Shown piece by piece: positions 27,108 to 35,905 of a stretch of 64,000 bases of DNA (positions are counted from its first letter, which is position 1; each line of letters starts with the position of its first letter). The notes under the pieces were generated by a model. It was not told the DNA's origin and did no database searches. It was given only the letters and a program-made list of their open reading frames with translations. Source of the DNA: Kutzneria chonburiensis (GTDB taxonomy: Bacteria > Actinomycetota > Actinomycetes > Mycobacteriales > Pseudonocardiaceae). Both the position numbers and the translations under genes were made by a program. The stretch is taken from contig NZ_CP097263.1 in assembly GCF_028622115.1 (NCBI RefSeq), positions 4,526,001 through 4,590,000 of the forward strand. The letters run 5' to 3'.

Positions 27108-27272
27108 TCACGCCCGGGCGTCGGGGCCGGTGCAGGTGTAGCGGCGGTGCAGGATGCGACGCCCGAGGGAATCGGTGACGCGGGGGCAGCGGCAGGCGCC
27201 GATGTCGAGGCCGTCCTCGACGGGGCGGGTGCGGTAGGTCGGCCGGCGCACGCGCTGGTGCAGGGTGGTCAT
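27108..27272 (-). CDS. Small basic Cys-containing protein (54 aa)
   Basis: A short reading frame, MTTLHQRVRRPTY... to ...CTGPDARA, preceded by a perfect AGGAGG seven bases before the ATG. It holds three Cys (ACRCP and YTC) among many Arg, possibly a small zinc-knuckle-like or nucleic-acid binding protein. Codon use has the strong third-position G/C bias of real genes here. No family recognised. Confidence 0.6.
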   Translation of the reverse strand: MTTLHQRVRRPTYRTRPVEDGLDIGACRCPRVTDSLGRRILHRRYTCTGPDARA

Positions 27273-27490
27273 GGCGGTGCCTCCTGGGTTCCGGTGGGGT
27301 ACAGCTGGCGTACCCGCACCGAACCGCAGGTCAAACGCGAGGTGAACAGGGTTACCGGAATGGCCGCCGAGGTGACGGAGGGTGGCGGGGGCTGCGCCGA
27401 GCGTGGGAATCCGGTGCGGCTGCGCGTCCTCAGGAAGACATCACTACTCTCACGGTGTGATCGTCACTCATTCCACCGCCGGAGCGGTCC

Positions 27491-27667
27491 ATGGCCGGTA
27501 ACCGGTTCGGGCCGCTGGACCCGTTCTGCTTCCTGGCGGTCGTGCCGCTGGTGATCGTGGCGGTCGTGCTGGTCATCAGCGACCTCCTGGTGTTCGCGTT
27601 CGTGCCGCTGGTGCTGGCCGGACTGATCCTGCTGGGCGACAGCTGGGCCAACCGCCGACCGTCCTAG
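27491..27667 (+). CDS. Small membrane protein (58 aa)
   Basis: ATG at 27491 with GGAG 6 bp upstream. The product is almost wholly hydrophobic: two helices (about 12-31 and 32-50) between a short polar N-terminus and the tail DSWANRRPS. Its TAG stop overlaps the convergent ABC permease stop (CTAG). Function unknown. Confidence 0.6.
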   Translation: MAGNRFGPLDPFCFLAVVPLVIVAVVLVISDLLVFAFVPLVLAGLILLGDSWANRRPS

Positions 27668-28500
27668 GCGTCACGGCGGCGCAGGAGATAGCCGCCGAGC
27701 ACGAGGGCGAGCAGGGCGTAGCCGCAGAAAACCGCGAAACCGGCCCACGGGCCGAGCGTGGCCCCGGCATCGGGGTGCACGACCAGGACCTGCTGACCGG
27801 CGTTGCTCGGCAGGTAAGGGTTGATCTTCTCGGCCCAGTCGGACGGCAGGGCCTCGCCAAGGGCGGGCAGCACGAGCAGCAGTCCGAAGACGGTCGCGAC
27901 GGAGCCGGCGGTGCTGCGCAGGACGAAGCCGACGCCGGTGCCGAGCAGGCCGACGACGGTCAGGTACAGCCCGGTGCCGATGACGGCCCGCACCACACCG
28001 TCCGCACCGAGGCCGACGTCGAGGTGCTGCCCAGCCAGGAACGCCTGCCCGACGAAGAACGCGGCGAACGAGGCGATCTCGGTGACGATCAGGGTGATGA
28101 CGGCGAACACGACCGCCTTGCCGACGAGCACGGGCCAACGCCGAGGCGCGGCGGCGATGCTGGAGCGGATCATGCCGGTGCCGTACTCGCCGGTGACGAC
28201 GAGCACCCCGAGCACGCCGATGACCAGCTGGGCGATGGCGTAGCCGCGCAGGCTGACCTGGGCCGGATCCAGCAGCAACTGCTGGGCGTGCGGCATCTTC
28301 GGGTACTGGTTGGCGGTCACGGCGGAGAACAGCGCGCCGAAGCCGACCATGGCCAGCACCATGCCGCCGAGCGCGAAGTACGACGATCGCAGCGACCAGA
28401 ACTTGGACCACTCGGAGCGCAGCACGCGCGGCAGGGTGACGCGAACGTCGGCGGGCAGCGCGGTCCGCGAGACGACGGGCTTCGAGGCCACGGCAGTCAT
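27664..28500 (-). CDS. ABC-2 type transporter permease
   Basis: 278 residues with six membrane helices; the N-terminal LRSEWSKFWSLRSSYFAL is the typical lead-in to helix 1 of ABC-2 permeases, and GEYGTGMIRSSIAAAPRR is the conserved cytoplasmic loop. ATG at 28500 overlaps the ATPase stop (ATGA). With the ATPase it forms a two-component exporter, of the type often used for antibiotic or lipid export. Confidence 0.88.
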   Translation of the reverse strand: MTAVASKPVVSRTALPADVRVTLPRVLRSEWSKFWSLRSSYFALGGMVLAMVGFGALFSAVTANQYPKMPHAQQLLLDPAQVSLRGYAIAQLVIGVLGVLVVTGEYGTGMIRSSIAAAPRRWPVLVGKAVVFAVITLIVTEIASFAAFFVGQAFLAGQHLDVGLGADGVVRAVIGTGLYLTVVGLLGTGVGFVLRSTAGSVATVFGLLLVLPALGEALPSDWAEKINPYLPSNAGQQVLVVHPDAGATLGPWAGFAVFCGYALLALVLGGYLLRRRDA

Positions 28501-29399
28501 GACGCCTCCCGGTATTCGACGGCGTCCTTGGTCATGTCCATGAACGCCTCTTCCAACGACGCGGTGACTGGCGTGAGCTCGTCGAGGGCAATGGCGTGCC
28601 GGCACGCGACGAGCCCGATGGCGGAGCTGTCCATGCCGTGCACCTGCAACACATCCGGCTCGAGAAGGTCGACGGTCACGCCCGGACCGACCAGCCGCGC
28701 CCGCAGCTCCTCGGCCTCACGGGCCCGGACCCGCACGCTCTCGCCCATCATGGCGGTGAACTCGGCCATCGAGGTGTTGGCGATCAGCTTGCCCCGGCCG
28801 ACGACGATCAGGTGGTCGGCGGTCAACGCCATCTCGCTCATCAGGTGCGAGGAGACGAAAACGGTCCGCCCCTCGGCGGCCAGCGCCCGCAGCAGGTGCC
28901 GGATCCAGCGCACGCCCTCGGGGTCGAGCCCGTTGACCGGCTCGTCCAGGATCAGCGTGGCCGGATCGCCGAGCAGCGCGGCGGCGACCCCGAGCCGCTG
29001 CCCCATGCCCAACGAGAAGCCGCCGACCCGCTTGCGGGCCACCTCGCGCAGCCCGACCAGGTCGATCACCTCGTCGACCCGGCTGCGCGGAATGCCGTGG
29101 GTGAGCGCCATGGCCAGCAGATGGTGGTACGCGGACCGTCCGGTGTGGACGGCCTTGGCCTCGAGCAGCGCGCCGACCTCCCGCAGCGGCGCGGCGTGCT
29201 CGGCATAGTGCCGGCCGTTGACCAGCACGTCGCCGGACGTCGGCCGGTCAAGACCCAGGATCATGCGCATGGTGGTGGACTTGCCGGCCCCGTTCGGGCC
29301 GAGGAAGCCGGTCACCGCCCCCGGACGCACGGTGAACGACAGGTCGTCGACCGCGACCCGCTCGCCATATCGTTTGGTCACACCGTTGACTTCAATCAC
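28497..29399 (-). CDS. ABC transporter ATP-binding protein
   Basis: 300 residues. Walker A GPNGAGKST (about 34-42), signature FSLGMGQRLG, Walker B LILDEP and the switch His in SSHLMSE are all intact. The C-terminal 80 residues resemble the DrrA/BcrA-type extension. It energises the permease encoded downstream. It starts 35 bp after the stop of the large LuxR-type regulator gene, which may be in the same transcript. Confidence 0.92.
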   Translation of the reverse strand: MIEVNGVTKRYGERVAVDDLSFTVRPGAVTGFLGPNGAGKSTTMRMILGLDRPTSGDVLVNGRHYAEHAAPLREVGALLEAKAVHTGRSAYHHLLAMALTHGIPRSRVDEVIDLVGLREVARKRVGGFSLGMGQRLGVAAALLGDPATLILDEPVNGLDPEGVRWIRHLLRALAAEGRTVFVSSHLMSEMALTADHLIVVGRGKLIANTSMAEFTAMMGESVRVRAREAEELRARLVGPGVTVDLLEPDVLQVHGMDSSAIGLVACRHAIALDELTPVTASLEEAFMDMTKDAVEYREAS

Positions 29400-29434
29400 G
29401 ACCGTAGGGTGCTACGACCGTCCTGAGAGGGCTG

Positions 29435-32128
29435 TCAGAAACCCTGGGTCCAGGCGGCGGCGACGGCGGCCCGCGTCTTCACGCCGAGCTTCTGGAAGAT
29501 CCGCGACAGGTGCGCCTCGACGGTCTTCGGGCTCATGAACAGCTGCTCGGCGATCTGCCGGTTGGTGTGCCCGGCGGCGACCAGCTCGGCGATCTGCCGC
29601 TCGCGGTCGCTGAGCTGCACGGGGGCGTCGGCGGCCGGCTTGCGGGTGCGCCCGCCGACCCGGCGCTGGTGGATCTCGGCCTGCCGGAACAGCGGTTCGG
29701 CCCCGCAGGCGGCGAACAATGCCTTGGCCCGCCCGAATTCCTCCATGGCGGCGGTGCGATCTTCCAACACGGAACCGGCGAACATATGGGCCTGTGCTTG
29801 GTAAAGACGCATGCCGGCGCCCTCGAATGCCGACGCCGAGGCGGCTGCGGCGGTCGCCGCACCGGCCTGATCTCCCTGCGCCAGCAGGATTGTCGCACGG
29901 GCCAAGCAGGCGTGGCCGCGATGACCGTTGAGGCCGCTGACCGAAGCCGTCATCTCGGCCCGCTGCGTGGAAAGCTCGGCCGCGGCGAGATCGCCGAGTG
30001 CCAGCTCGGCGTGCACGAGCGTGCGGAGCCAGGCCGCGCGGGTCGGGAATTCCAGCTGTGGCAAGGTTTCCCCGCCACCGATCTCCAACAGCGTGCTGCG
30101 CGCACCCGGGGCGTCGCCGGTGATCAGCTTGGCCTGGGCCAGCATGCCGGCGGCGATGGTCGGCCCGCGCCCGGCGGCACTGCCCATTTCGGACACTGTC
30201 TTTTCCGCTTCCCGCAAGGCGATCGCCGGCTCGCCGGTCCACAGCTGCACGGCCACGACGACACCGGCGGCCATGGTGCGCAGCTCGTCGCTGCCGACCA
30301 GCACGGCCGCCTCGAACGCCTCGTCGGCGTGCCGGGCGGCCTCGTCCAGCCGGCCGGTCCACAGGCAGGCGTAGGCCAGGCCGACGAGGATGTCGGCCAG
30401 CAGGTAACTGCGGCCGCTGGCCCGGGCCAGCTCGAGGCCACGGCCGAGGTGCCGCACGGCATCGTCGTGCCGTTCCAGGAAAACCTCGGTCCACCCGGCC
30501 CGCAGGATGGACTCCAGCTGCCCCATCAGCATCTTGTCCTGAGCCCGGTCGATCATGCGCACGGCGTTGTCGAGATGGGCCGCCGCCTCGGCGGTCGAGC
30601 CGTAGAAAGTGTGCGCCAGGGCCAAAAGGGCGGTGATGGTGGAGATCAGCTCGTGCTCGTTCTCGGCCGTCGCCGACTCCAGGGCGCGCTCACCCCAGCT
30701 GACGGCCGTAGCGAAGTGGCTGCCCCGCATCGCGCCGGCGGCGACCTCCAACTCCAGCGCGGCCTTGCCCTTGCCGGTGCCGAGTTCGCTGAGCAGCAAG
30801 CGTTTCACACCGGTCGGACTGCCCAACAGCCGCTCGACCATGGCCAGCGTGGTGACGGCCTCCAGCCGCTGCTCGCTCGGCCCGGCGGGTAGTCGGCCCA
30901 GCACCTCGTGCAGGATCTCACGGCTTTCGTTGAGCTGGCCGGCGACCGCCAGCGTATGGGCCAGCCGCATGGACAGCGCGGGCTGCTCCACAGCCCGATC
31001 TCCCAGTAGCCGCAACGCTTCCCGTAGCCAGTGCGCGGCACGGGCCGGGGCCAGCGAGGTGGCCTGGTCGGCCGCCTTCACGAGCACCTCGACGGCCCGC
31101 GTGTCGCCGATGGTCGCCGAGCGTTCCAGGTGAGTTGCTTGCACGGCAAGGGAAGCGCCACGTTCGGCCAGCAGGGCCGCGGCCCGCCCGTGCGCACCGA
31201 TCCGCCAGCCGGCGCCGGCGCTGCTGTACACGACCGAGCGCAGCAGCGGATGTCGGAACTGGAAACGTTGCCCGGCAACGGATTGCCGAATCAGGTCGCG
31301 GGCGATCAGCTCGTCGAGCGCGTCCAGGGTGACGATGACATCGGTCTGCGCGACGGCCCCGATCAGCCCGGCCTCGAACTCCTCGCCCAGCACGGCGGCG
31401 GCCTGCGCGACCAGCCGCACCGACGACGCGAGATAGGCGAGTTCGCCGATGAGCACGGCCCGTACCGTGTCCGGCAGCTCGTCGCTGTCCCCGGGATCCA
31501 GTCGTAGCAAGGCATCCAGGTAGAACGGATTGCCGCCGCTGGCCAGGAAGAGCTCGGACCGACGCGCCGCCGGCACGGATTCCCCGCACATCAGCGCGGC
31601 TTCCATCGGCGTCAAGGGGCCGACCTCGATACGCCGCCACCACTCCTCCCGCCCCAGCGTGGAAAACGCCGTGGCCAGGCGGTCCGGCAGCTGCCGCGGG
31701 CGATAGGCCATCGCCAGCACGGCGGGGCCTTCGGGCGGGTGCCGCAACAGGTGCTCGATCAGCTCCACGCTGGCCTCGTCGGCCCAGTGCACGTCGTCCA
31801 GCACCACCACCGTGCCGGGCAGCAGCGACCGCGCCGACCGGTACAGCGCGGCCCGGCCGTCCGGGGTGTCCACGCTGGTCAGCAGGTCGATCCAGGCGTC
31901 GCCGAAGGCGTCGGAGAACATCGCGAACGGCAGCCGCTCGAACTCGGTCGCCTTGCCGCCGGCGACCCGCACCCGGCGGTCGGCAGCGCCCGCCCGCAGC
32001 TCGGCCAGCAGGGCCGTCTTGCCCATGCCGGGCTCGCCCACCAGTTCCACGACCCGGAAACCGCCGGCGTCGAGGGCGCGCGTCAGCTCCCCGAGCTGCG
32101 CTTCTCGTCCGACTACGCCGAATGCCAC
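29435..32128 (-). CDS. LAL-type LuxR-family regulator with AAA ATPase
   Basis: 897 residues. N-terminal AAA ATPase with Walker A VGEPGMGKTALL (about 27-38) and Walker B VVVLDDVHWADE (about 105), a long helical TPR-like middle, and a C-terminal LuxR HTH (LSDRERQIAELVAAGHTNRQ ... SPKTVEAHLSRIFQKLGV). This is the MalT/LAL class. GTG at 32128 is chosen for GGAGGA 7 bp upstream and because VVGREAQLGEL follows at once. It sits directly upstream of the ABC exporter genes, so it may regulate them. Confidence 0.9.
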   Translation of the reverse strand: MAFGVVGREAQLGELTRALDAGGFRVVELVGEPGMGKTALLAELRAGAADRRVRVAGGKATEFERLPFAMFSDAFGDAWIDLLTSVDTPDGRAALYRSARSLLPGTVVVLDDVHWADEASVELIEHLLRHPPEGPAVLAMAYRPRQLPDRLATAFSTLGREEWWRRIEVGPLTPMEAALMCGESVPAARRSELFLASGGNPFYLDALLRLDPGDSDELPDTVRAVLIGELAYLASSVRLVAQAAAVLGEEFEAGLIGAVAQTDVIVTLDALDELIARDLIRQSVAGQRFQFRHPLLRSVVYSSAGAGWRIGAHGRAAALLAERGASLAVQATHLERSATIGDTRAVEVLVKAADQATSLAPARAAHWLREALRLLGDRAVEQPALSMRLAHTLAVAGQLNESREILHEVLGRLPAGPSEQRLEAVTTLAMVERLLGSPTGVKRLLLSELGTGKGKAALELEVAAGAMRGSHFATAVSWGERALESATAENEHELISTITALLALAHTFYGSTAEAAAHLDNAVRMIDRAQDKMLMGQLESILRAGWTEVFLERHDDAVRHLGRGLELARASGRSYLLADILVGLAYACLWTGRLDEAARHADEAFEAAVLVGSDELRTMAAGVVVAVQLWTGEPAIALREAEKTVSEMGSAAGRGPTIAAGMLAQAKLITGDAPGARSTLLEIGGGETLPQLEFPTRAAWLRTLVHAELALGDLAAAELSTQRAEMTASVSGLNGHRGHACLARATILLAQGDQAGAATAAAASASAFEGAGMRLYQAQAHMFAGSVLEDRTAAMEEFGRAKALFAACGAEPLFRQAEIHQRRVGGRTRKPAADAPVQLSDRERQIAELVAAGHTNRQIAEQLFMSPKTVEAHLSRIFQKLGVKTRAAVAAAWTQGF

Positions 32129-32264
32129 GCGCTGTCCTCCAGCCGAACCCCATGACCCCACGTATAGGGAAATGCCGGATGTTAGCGGAAAGGACGGATC
32201 GGCGAGGGTCTTCGGTGTCGCGGTCGAGCATGCCCGCCGATCGCGTAAAGAGAGGAATACGACC

Positions 32265-32798
32265 TTGAGTACGTCCCAGGCCATGCTGCCGGCGGTTCGG
32301 CGACCCGGCACGATCATGGCCGCGCTGATCGCCACCCTCGTCTCGGTGGTGGCCGGCGTCGCCGCCGCGGTCACGGTGTTCAGCGGCGGCACGAACATGG
32401 TGAAGTCGCTGCTGGAGGACCCGGACGTGCAGGCTCGACTCGGCCTGTCCGACGACCTGATCCAGACGGCGAAGCAGCTCGGCGACGACCTGTTCCAGCA
32501 GGTCCTCGACCAGGCGTACAGCACGCTGGCGGCCCGGGCGGCGTTCGCCGTCGTGCTGGCCGGCCTGCTGCTGGTGTTCGCCCTGCTGGCGCGGGGCGGT
32601 GCGCTGTGGGCCCGCATCGTGATCACGGTGCTCGGCGTGGTCGCGATCAGCCTGCAACTGCTGGTGGTGACCGATGTGGCCACCAGCGCGATGAAGCTGC
32701 TCGGCCTGCTCGTCGTGGCCAGCACGCTGGTCGCGGTGGTGCTGTGGTGGCTGCCGGCCAACGGCCGCTATGCCAAGGCGCGCAAGGCGCAGCACTGA
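32265..32798 (+). CDS. Membrane protein, unknown function
   Basis: 177 residues from TTG 32265 (AGAGGA 8 bp upstream); ATG 32283 is an alternative. One hydrophobic segment near the N-terminus (about 18-42), a polar loop with DPDVQARLGLSDDLIQTAKQ, then three further helices (about 88-165). No family recognised. Divergent from the LAL-type regulator. Confidence 0.7.
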   Translation: MSTSQAMLPAVRRPGTIMAALIATLVSVVAGVAAAVTVFSGGTNMVKSLLEDPDVQARLGLSDDLIQTAKQLGDDLFQQVLDQAYSTLAARAAFAVVLAGLLLVFALLARGGALWARIVITVLGVVAISLQLLVVTDVATSAMKLLGLLVVASTLVAVVLWWLPANGRYAKARKAQH

Positions 32799-32818
32799 TT
32801 CAGGGGGTTGAACGTGCA

Positions 32819-32849
32819 GAGGCGGGGCCGACGTCCGCGGCCCCGCCTC
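32819..32849. terminator. Bidirectional terminator hairpin
   Basis: GAGGCGGGGCC-N9-GGCCCCGCCTC, a perfect 11-bp stem between convergent stop codons (32798 and 32859). Confidence 0.75.
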
Positions 32850-32858
32850 CACGCGTGC

Positions 32859-33569
32859 TCAGTTCTTGCTGACGAACGTGGACGCCACCTGGCGGCCCTT
32901 GGTCACGGTCGCGGCGTGGTCCTCGATCTTGCCCGACTTGGAGCCCGGGAAGACGATGTAGGTCACCGGGTCGGCGGTGCCACCGTTCTTCGGGTCCGGG
33001 TTGATGCCCAGCGCCTGCGCGGTCGCGTAGGACGCCTCGCCGATGATGCTGTTCGGGCCCTCGTCACCGAAGACCGCGTACTCCACCTGTCCCTTGTAGA
33101 CCACGGCCAGGATGTCGCCGCCCTTGATGCCGTTGGCTCCGTAGTTGAACCGGCTGCTGGGCAGCGGAATCACCACGTACGGCGTCTTGGCCGCGTTCAT
33201 CGGCTTGCCGTCGGACTGGTGGAACGAGGTGTCGTTCTGGTAGCAGCAGTCGGTGTTCTCGTTGCACTGGGTGGTGCGCTGGCCGTCGCAGTCGATGTTC
33301 ATGCCGGACGTCCAGAAGAAGGCGCCGGTGGCGCCACAGATGTTGACCTTCTTGTTGGCCTGGGTGTTCGTGTACGTGCCCTTGCTGACGACCTTGCAGT
33401 TGGCGGTCTTCGCCAGCAGCTGGGCCGCGGTCGGGCTGCCTCCGTCGGCGTGCGGCGCCGCCTGCACGGCGGCCGGCGCCTGCGGTGCGGCCTGGGCGGT
33501 CAGCTGAGCAGGGACGAGCACCGCGGCGGCCGCGAGCAGGGTGGCCAACGCGTACTTCAACTTCGCCAT
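32859..33569 (-). CDS. Secreted chitosanase, glycoside hydrolase family 75
   Basis: 236 residues. A signal peptide (about 1-30, MAKLKYALATLLAAAAVLVP...AQAA) precedes the GH75 domain: FFWTSGMNIDCDG, a Cys-rich loop (CNENTDCCYQ), YVVIPLPSSRFNYG and AVFGDEGPNSIIGEAS, the family signature with the catalytic acids. It should cleave chitosan outside the cell. ATG at 33569 is set by GGAAGGA. A good promoter is visible upstream. Products would enter through the amino-sugar route that uses nagB. Confidence 0.9.
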   Translation of the reverse strand: MAKLKYALATLLAAAAVLVPAQLTAQAAPQAPAAVQAAPHADGGSPTAAQLLAKTANCKVVSKGTYTNTQANKKVNICGATGAFFWTSGMNIDCDGQRTTQCNENTDCCYQNDTSFHQSDGKPMNAAKTPYVVIPLPSSRFNYGANGIKGGDILAVVYKGQVEYAVFGDEGPNSIIGEASYATAQALGINPDPKNGGTADPVTYIVFPGSKSGKIEDHAATVTKGRQVASTFVSKN

Positions 33570-33625
33570 GCGATTCCTTCCGCAAGATGGCTTCACGAAC
33601 CACGTTGCGGCGGCGGATGGACATC

Positions 33626-33655
33626 GTTGTACGGCATTCGAAGCTGAGCCGTCAA
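33626..33655 (-). promoter_or_regulatory. Housekeeping-type promoter of the chitosanase gene
   Basis: On the minus strand, -35 TTGACG (33655-33650), an 18-bp spacer, and -10 TACAAC (33631-33626), about 57 bp upstream of the start codon. Confidence 0.6.
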
Positions 33656-33661
33656 CGGCTC

Positions 33662-34105
33662 TCAGCCCGGCAGCCGGTCCAGGAACGGGCGCTGGCCCTT
33701 GACCAACTTGACGCGGGCGTCGTCCACCGCGAACCAGGCCACCCGGTCGACCTCAGGAAACTCCCTGGTCTTCCCGGACTTCGGCGGCCACTCGAGCTCG
33801 AAGGTGCCGGGCACGACGTCGTCGGGATCGAGATCTCCCTCGACGGCCCACAGGGCCACGGTCTTGCCGGACTGCTTGACCTCGCCCAGCGGCACCAGCT
33901 CCCCGTCCGGCGCGGGCAGGCCCAGCTCTTCCTGGAACTCACGGCGGGCCGCGGCCAGCGGGTCTTCGCCGTCCTCGATCAGACCCTTCGGCACGGACCA
34001 TGCCCCGTCGTCCTTCCGCGCCCAGAACGGACCGCCCATGTGCGCGATCAACACCTCCGTCCGGCCGTCGACCCTTCGCCACACCAGGATCCCCGCGCTG
34101 CGCAT
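33662..34105 (-). CDS. Nudix hydrolase
   Basis: 147 residues. The Nudix box is complete: G-L-I-E-D-G-E-D-P-L-A-A-A-R-R-E then FQEELGL (about 41-63; pattern GX5EX7REUXEEXGU). N-terminal SAGILVWRR and the late WFAVDDARVKL are typical of the group of small NTP/nucleoside-diphosphate hydrolases. Substrate unknown. Confidence 0.9.
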   Translation of the reverse strand: MRSAGILVWRRVDGRTEVLIAHMGGPFWARKDDGAWSVPKGLIEDGEDPLAAARREFQEELGLPAPDGELVPLGEVKQSGKTVALWAVEGDLDPDDVVPGTFELEWPPKSGKTREFPEVDRVAWFAVDDARVKLVKGQRPFLDRLPG

Positions 34106-34180
34106 ACGGACCAGTATGTCGTGACGGACCGGTGACGACCCGCCGATACCCTCCAGGTCACCAACTGGGAGGGAAGCACC

Positions 34181-34843
34181 ATGTCACGACGGCCCGTCCT
34201 CGCCGTGCTGGCGGTCATCGCCGCGACCGTCGGCCTCGCGCCGGAAGCCGCCGCGGCTACCGCCGGCCCGCAGCACCACCGGCCGACCGCCGAGATCTTC
34301 GCGACGAACAACACCGCCACCATCACGGACCCGAACGACCCTCGGCTGAAGGACCGCCTGGTCAAGTTCGGCGTGCAGGTGCAGGGCATCATCGCCACCA
34401 ACGGCGCGTGGCCCGGCTGCAGCACGCTGCTCAACGGCGTGTTCTGGTCCGACGACCTCAAGACCGCCACCTACGAGCGGTCCCGCGAGTTCGATGTGGA
34501 CCACGTCAGCGCGGCCGGCCTGCACCACATCGCGTCCGTGATCCGCAAGCAGTACCAGCAGGAATCGGTGCTCACGTTCCAGTACCTGCCGCCGGCCGGG
34601 GCCGACTCGGTCGAGGTCGAGGTGCCGGGCGTGACCGTGCAGCAGCTGTTCAACGGCCTGGCCGCGGACCCGGTGCTGCGCGAGGAGCTCGGCGGCGGGT
34701 CGGTGACGGCCGACGGCGACCGGCTGGCCCTGATCGCCGACAAGTCCGAGCTGACCTCGATCCAGAAGTTCGTCGGCGTGCTCGGCGCGTCGTGGTCGAA
34801 GGCCACGGTGGCCTACGGGCACCTGGAGTTCGTCTCCGACTGA
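34181..34843 (+). CDS. Secreted protein, unknown function
   Basis: 220 residues with a signal peptide (about 1-25, ends EAAAATA). The mature part is a mixed alpha/beta soluble domain with one Cys and repeated short motifs (FATNNTATITDPNDPRL; VQGIIATNGAWPGCST). ATG at 34181 follows GGGAGGGA. No family recognised. Stop is 26 bp before copy 3 of the 53-bp repeat. Confidence 0.75.
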   Translation: MSRRPVLAVLAVIAATVGLAPEAAAATAGPQHHRPTAEIFATNNTATITDPNDPRLKDRLVKFGVQVQGIIATNGAWPGCSTLLNGVFWSDDLKTATYERSREFDVDHVSAAGLHHIASVIRKQYQQESVLTFQYLPPAGADSVEVEVPGVTVQQLFNGLAADPVLREELGGGSVTADGDRLALIADKSELTSIQKFVGVLGASWSKATVAYGHLEFVSD

Positions 34844-34868
34844 CCTCCGCCCTGCCCCGCCCCCGAAT

Positions 34869-34921
34869 GTCACATGCGCGTCGTACTTGCCTCCCAGAGG
34901 CACATCCGGACCGCATGTGAC
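34869..34921. repeat. 53-bp nested-palindrome repeat, copy 3 (inverted)
   Basis: Same element in the opposite orientation: outer arms GTCACATGCG and CGCATGTGAC perfect, inner TGCCTC-CCA-GAGGCA. Two or three positions differ from the other copies. It lies between convergent stops 34843 and 34943. Confidence 0.88.
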
Positions 34922-34942
34922 ACGGGGGCGGAGGCGCGGGGG

Positions 34943-35905
34943 TTAGCGCTGTGACGTGCGGAAACGGGCCCGGTAGGCGGTGGGCGTGATCGAAACCGTA
35001 CGCAGGAACAGCCGGCGCAGCGTCTCGGCCGAGCCGAGGCCGACCCGCCGGGCGATCAGGTCGACCGGGTCGGTGCCGCCTTCCAGCAGCGCGCGGGCCG
35101 CCTCCACGCGCACGGTGTCGACGTACTCGGCGGGCGTGCGGCCGATCTCGGCCGTGAACAGCCGGGCCAGGTGCCGGCCGCTCATGTTGACCCGGGCGCC
35201 CAGCTCGGGCAGCTTGTGCGGGCCGGCCGGGTCGGCGACGATCGCGTCCATCACGTGCCGGACGACCTCGCTGTGCGGGTTGCGCGGGCCGAGGCGGGCG
35301 CTGAACTGGGACTGCCCGCCGGGCCGGGCCATGAACACCACCAGCTGCCGGGCGACGGCCCGGGCCAGGTCGGCGCCGTGGTCGTCCTCGACCAGGGCGA
35401 CCGTCAGATCGATGCCGGCGGTGACACCGGCCGACGAGATGATGTTGCCGTCCCGGACGAACAGCGGATCCGGCTCCACGGTGACCTGCGGATAGCGGCG
35501 GCTCAGGTCGTCGGCCAGCTGCCAGTGGGTGGCGGCGCGACGGCCGTCCAGCAGCCCCGACTCGGCCAGCGGGAAGGCCCCGGCGCACACGCTGGCCACC
35601 CGCTGCGACCGCTGGGCCATCGTCCGCACGGCCTCGACCAGCGGCTCGTCGGTCACGGCCCGCTGCCAGTCCGGGCGACCCGGCACCAGCGTGGTGCCGA
35701 TGCGCTCCGGCACGCCGGCGAACGTGGTGTCGGCGGCGATCCGCACACCGGCCGAGGTGGTGACGGGCTCGCCGCCGGCCGAGGCGATGATCACCCGGTA
35801 GTCGGCGCCGTGCTCGTTCGCGCTGGTCAGCACGTCGACCGGGCCGGCGACATCCAGCAGTTGCACGCCGTCGAAGGCCAGCACGACCACCAGGTGCGGG
35901 CTCAC
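34943..35905 (-). CDS. GlxA-family transcriptional regulator (DJ-1/PfpI + AraC HTH)
   Basis: 320 residues. DJ-1/PfpI domain about 1-185 (VASVCAGAFPLAESGLLDGR around the nucleophile Cys) and a C-terminal double HTH of the AraC type (LPELGARVNMSGRHLARLF and VDLIARRVGLGSAETLRRLF). GTG at 35905 overlaps the stop of the HD gene (GTGA), so the two are coupled. It is paralogous to the regulator at 4041. Confidence 0.9.
   Translation of the reverse strand: MSPHLVVVLAFDGVQLLDVAGPVDVLTSANEHGADYRVIIASAGGEPVTTSAGVRIAADTTFAGVPERIGTTLVPGRPDWQRAVTDEPLVEAVRTMAQRSQRVASVCAGAFPLAESGLLDGRRAATHWQLADDLSRRYPQVTVEPDPLFVRDGNIISSAGVTAGIDLTVALVEDDHGADLARAVARQLVVFMARPGGQSQFSARLGPRNPHSEVVRHVMDAIVADPAGPHKLPELGARVNMSGRHLARLFTAEIGRTPAEYVDTVRVEAARALLEGGTDPVDLIARRVGLGSAETLRRLFLRTVSITPTAYRARFRTSQR

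Noticed and set aside
29435-32761. A 1108-residue version of the LAL-type regulator
   Set aside because: The first part is antisense to the membrane protein at 32265 and shows no family features; GTG 32128 has a good ribosome binding site.
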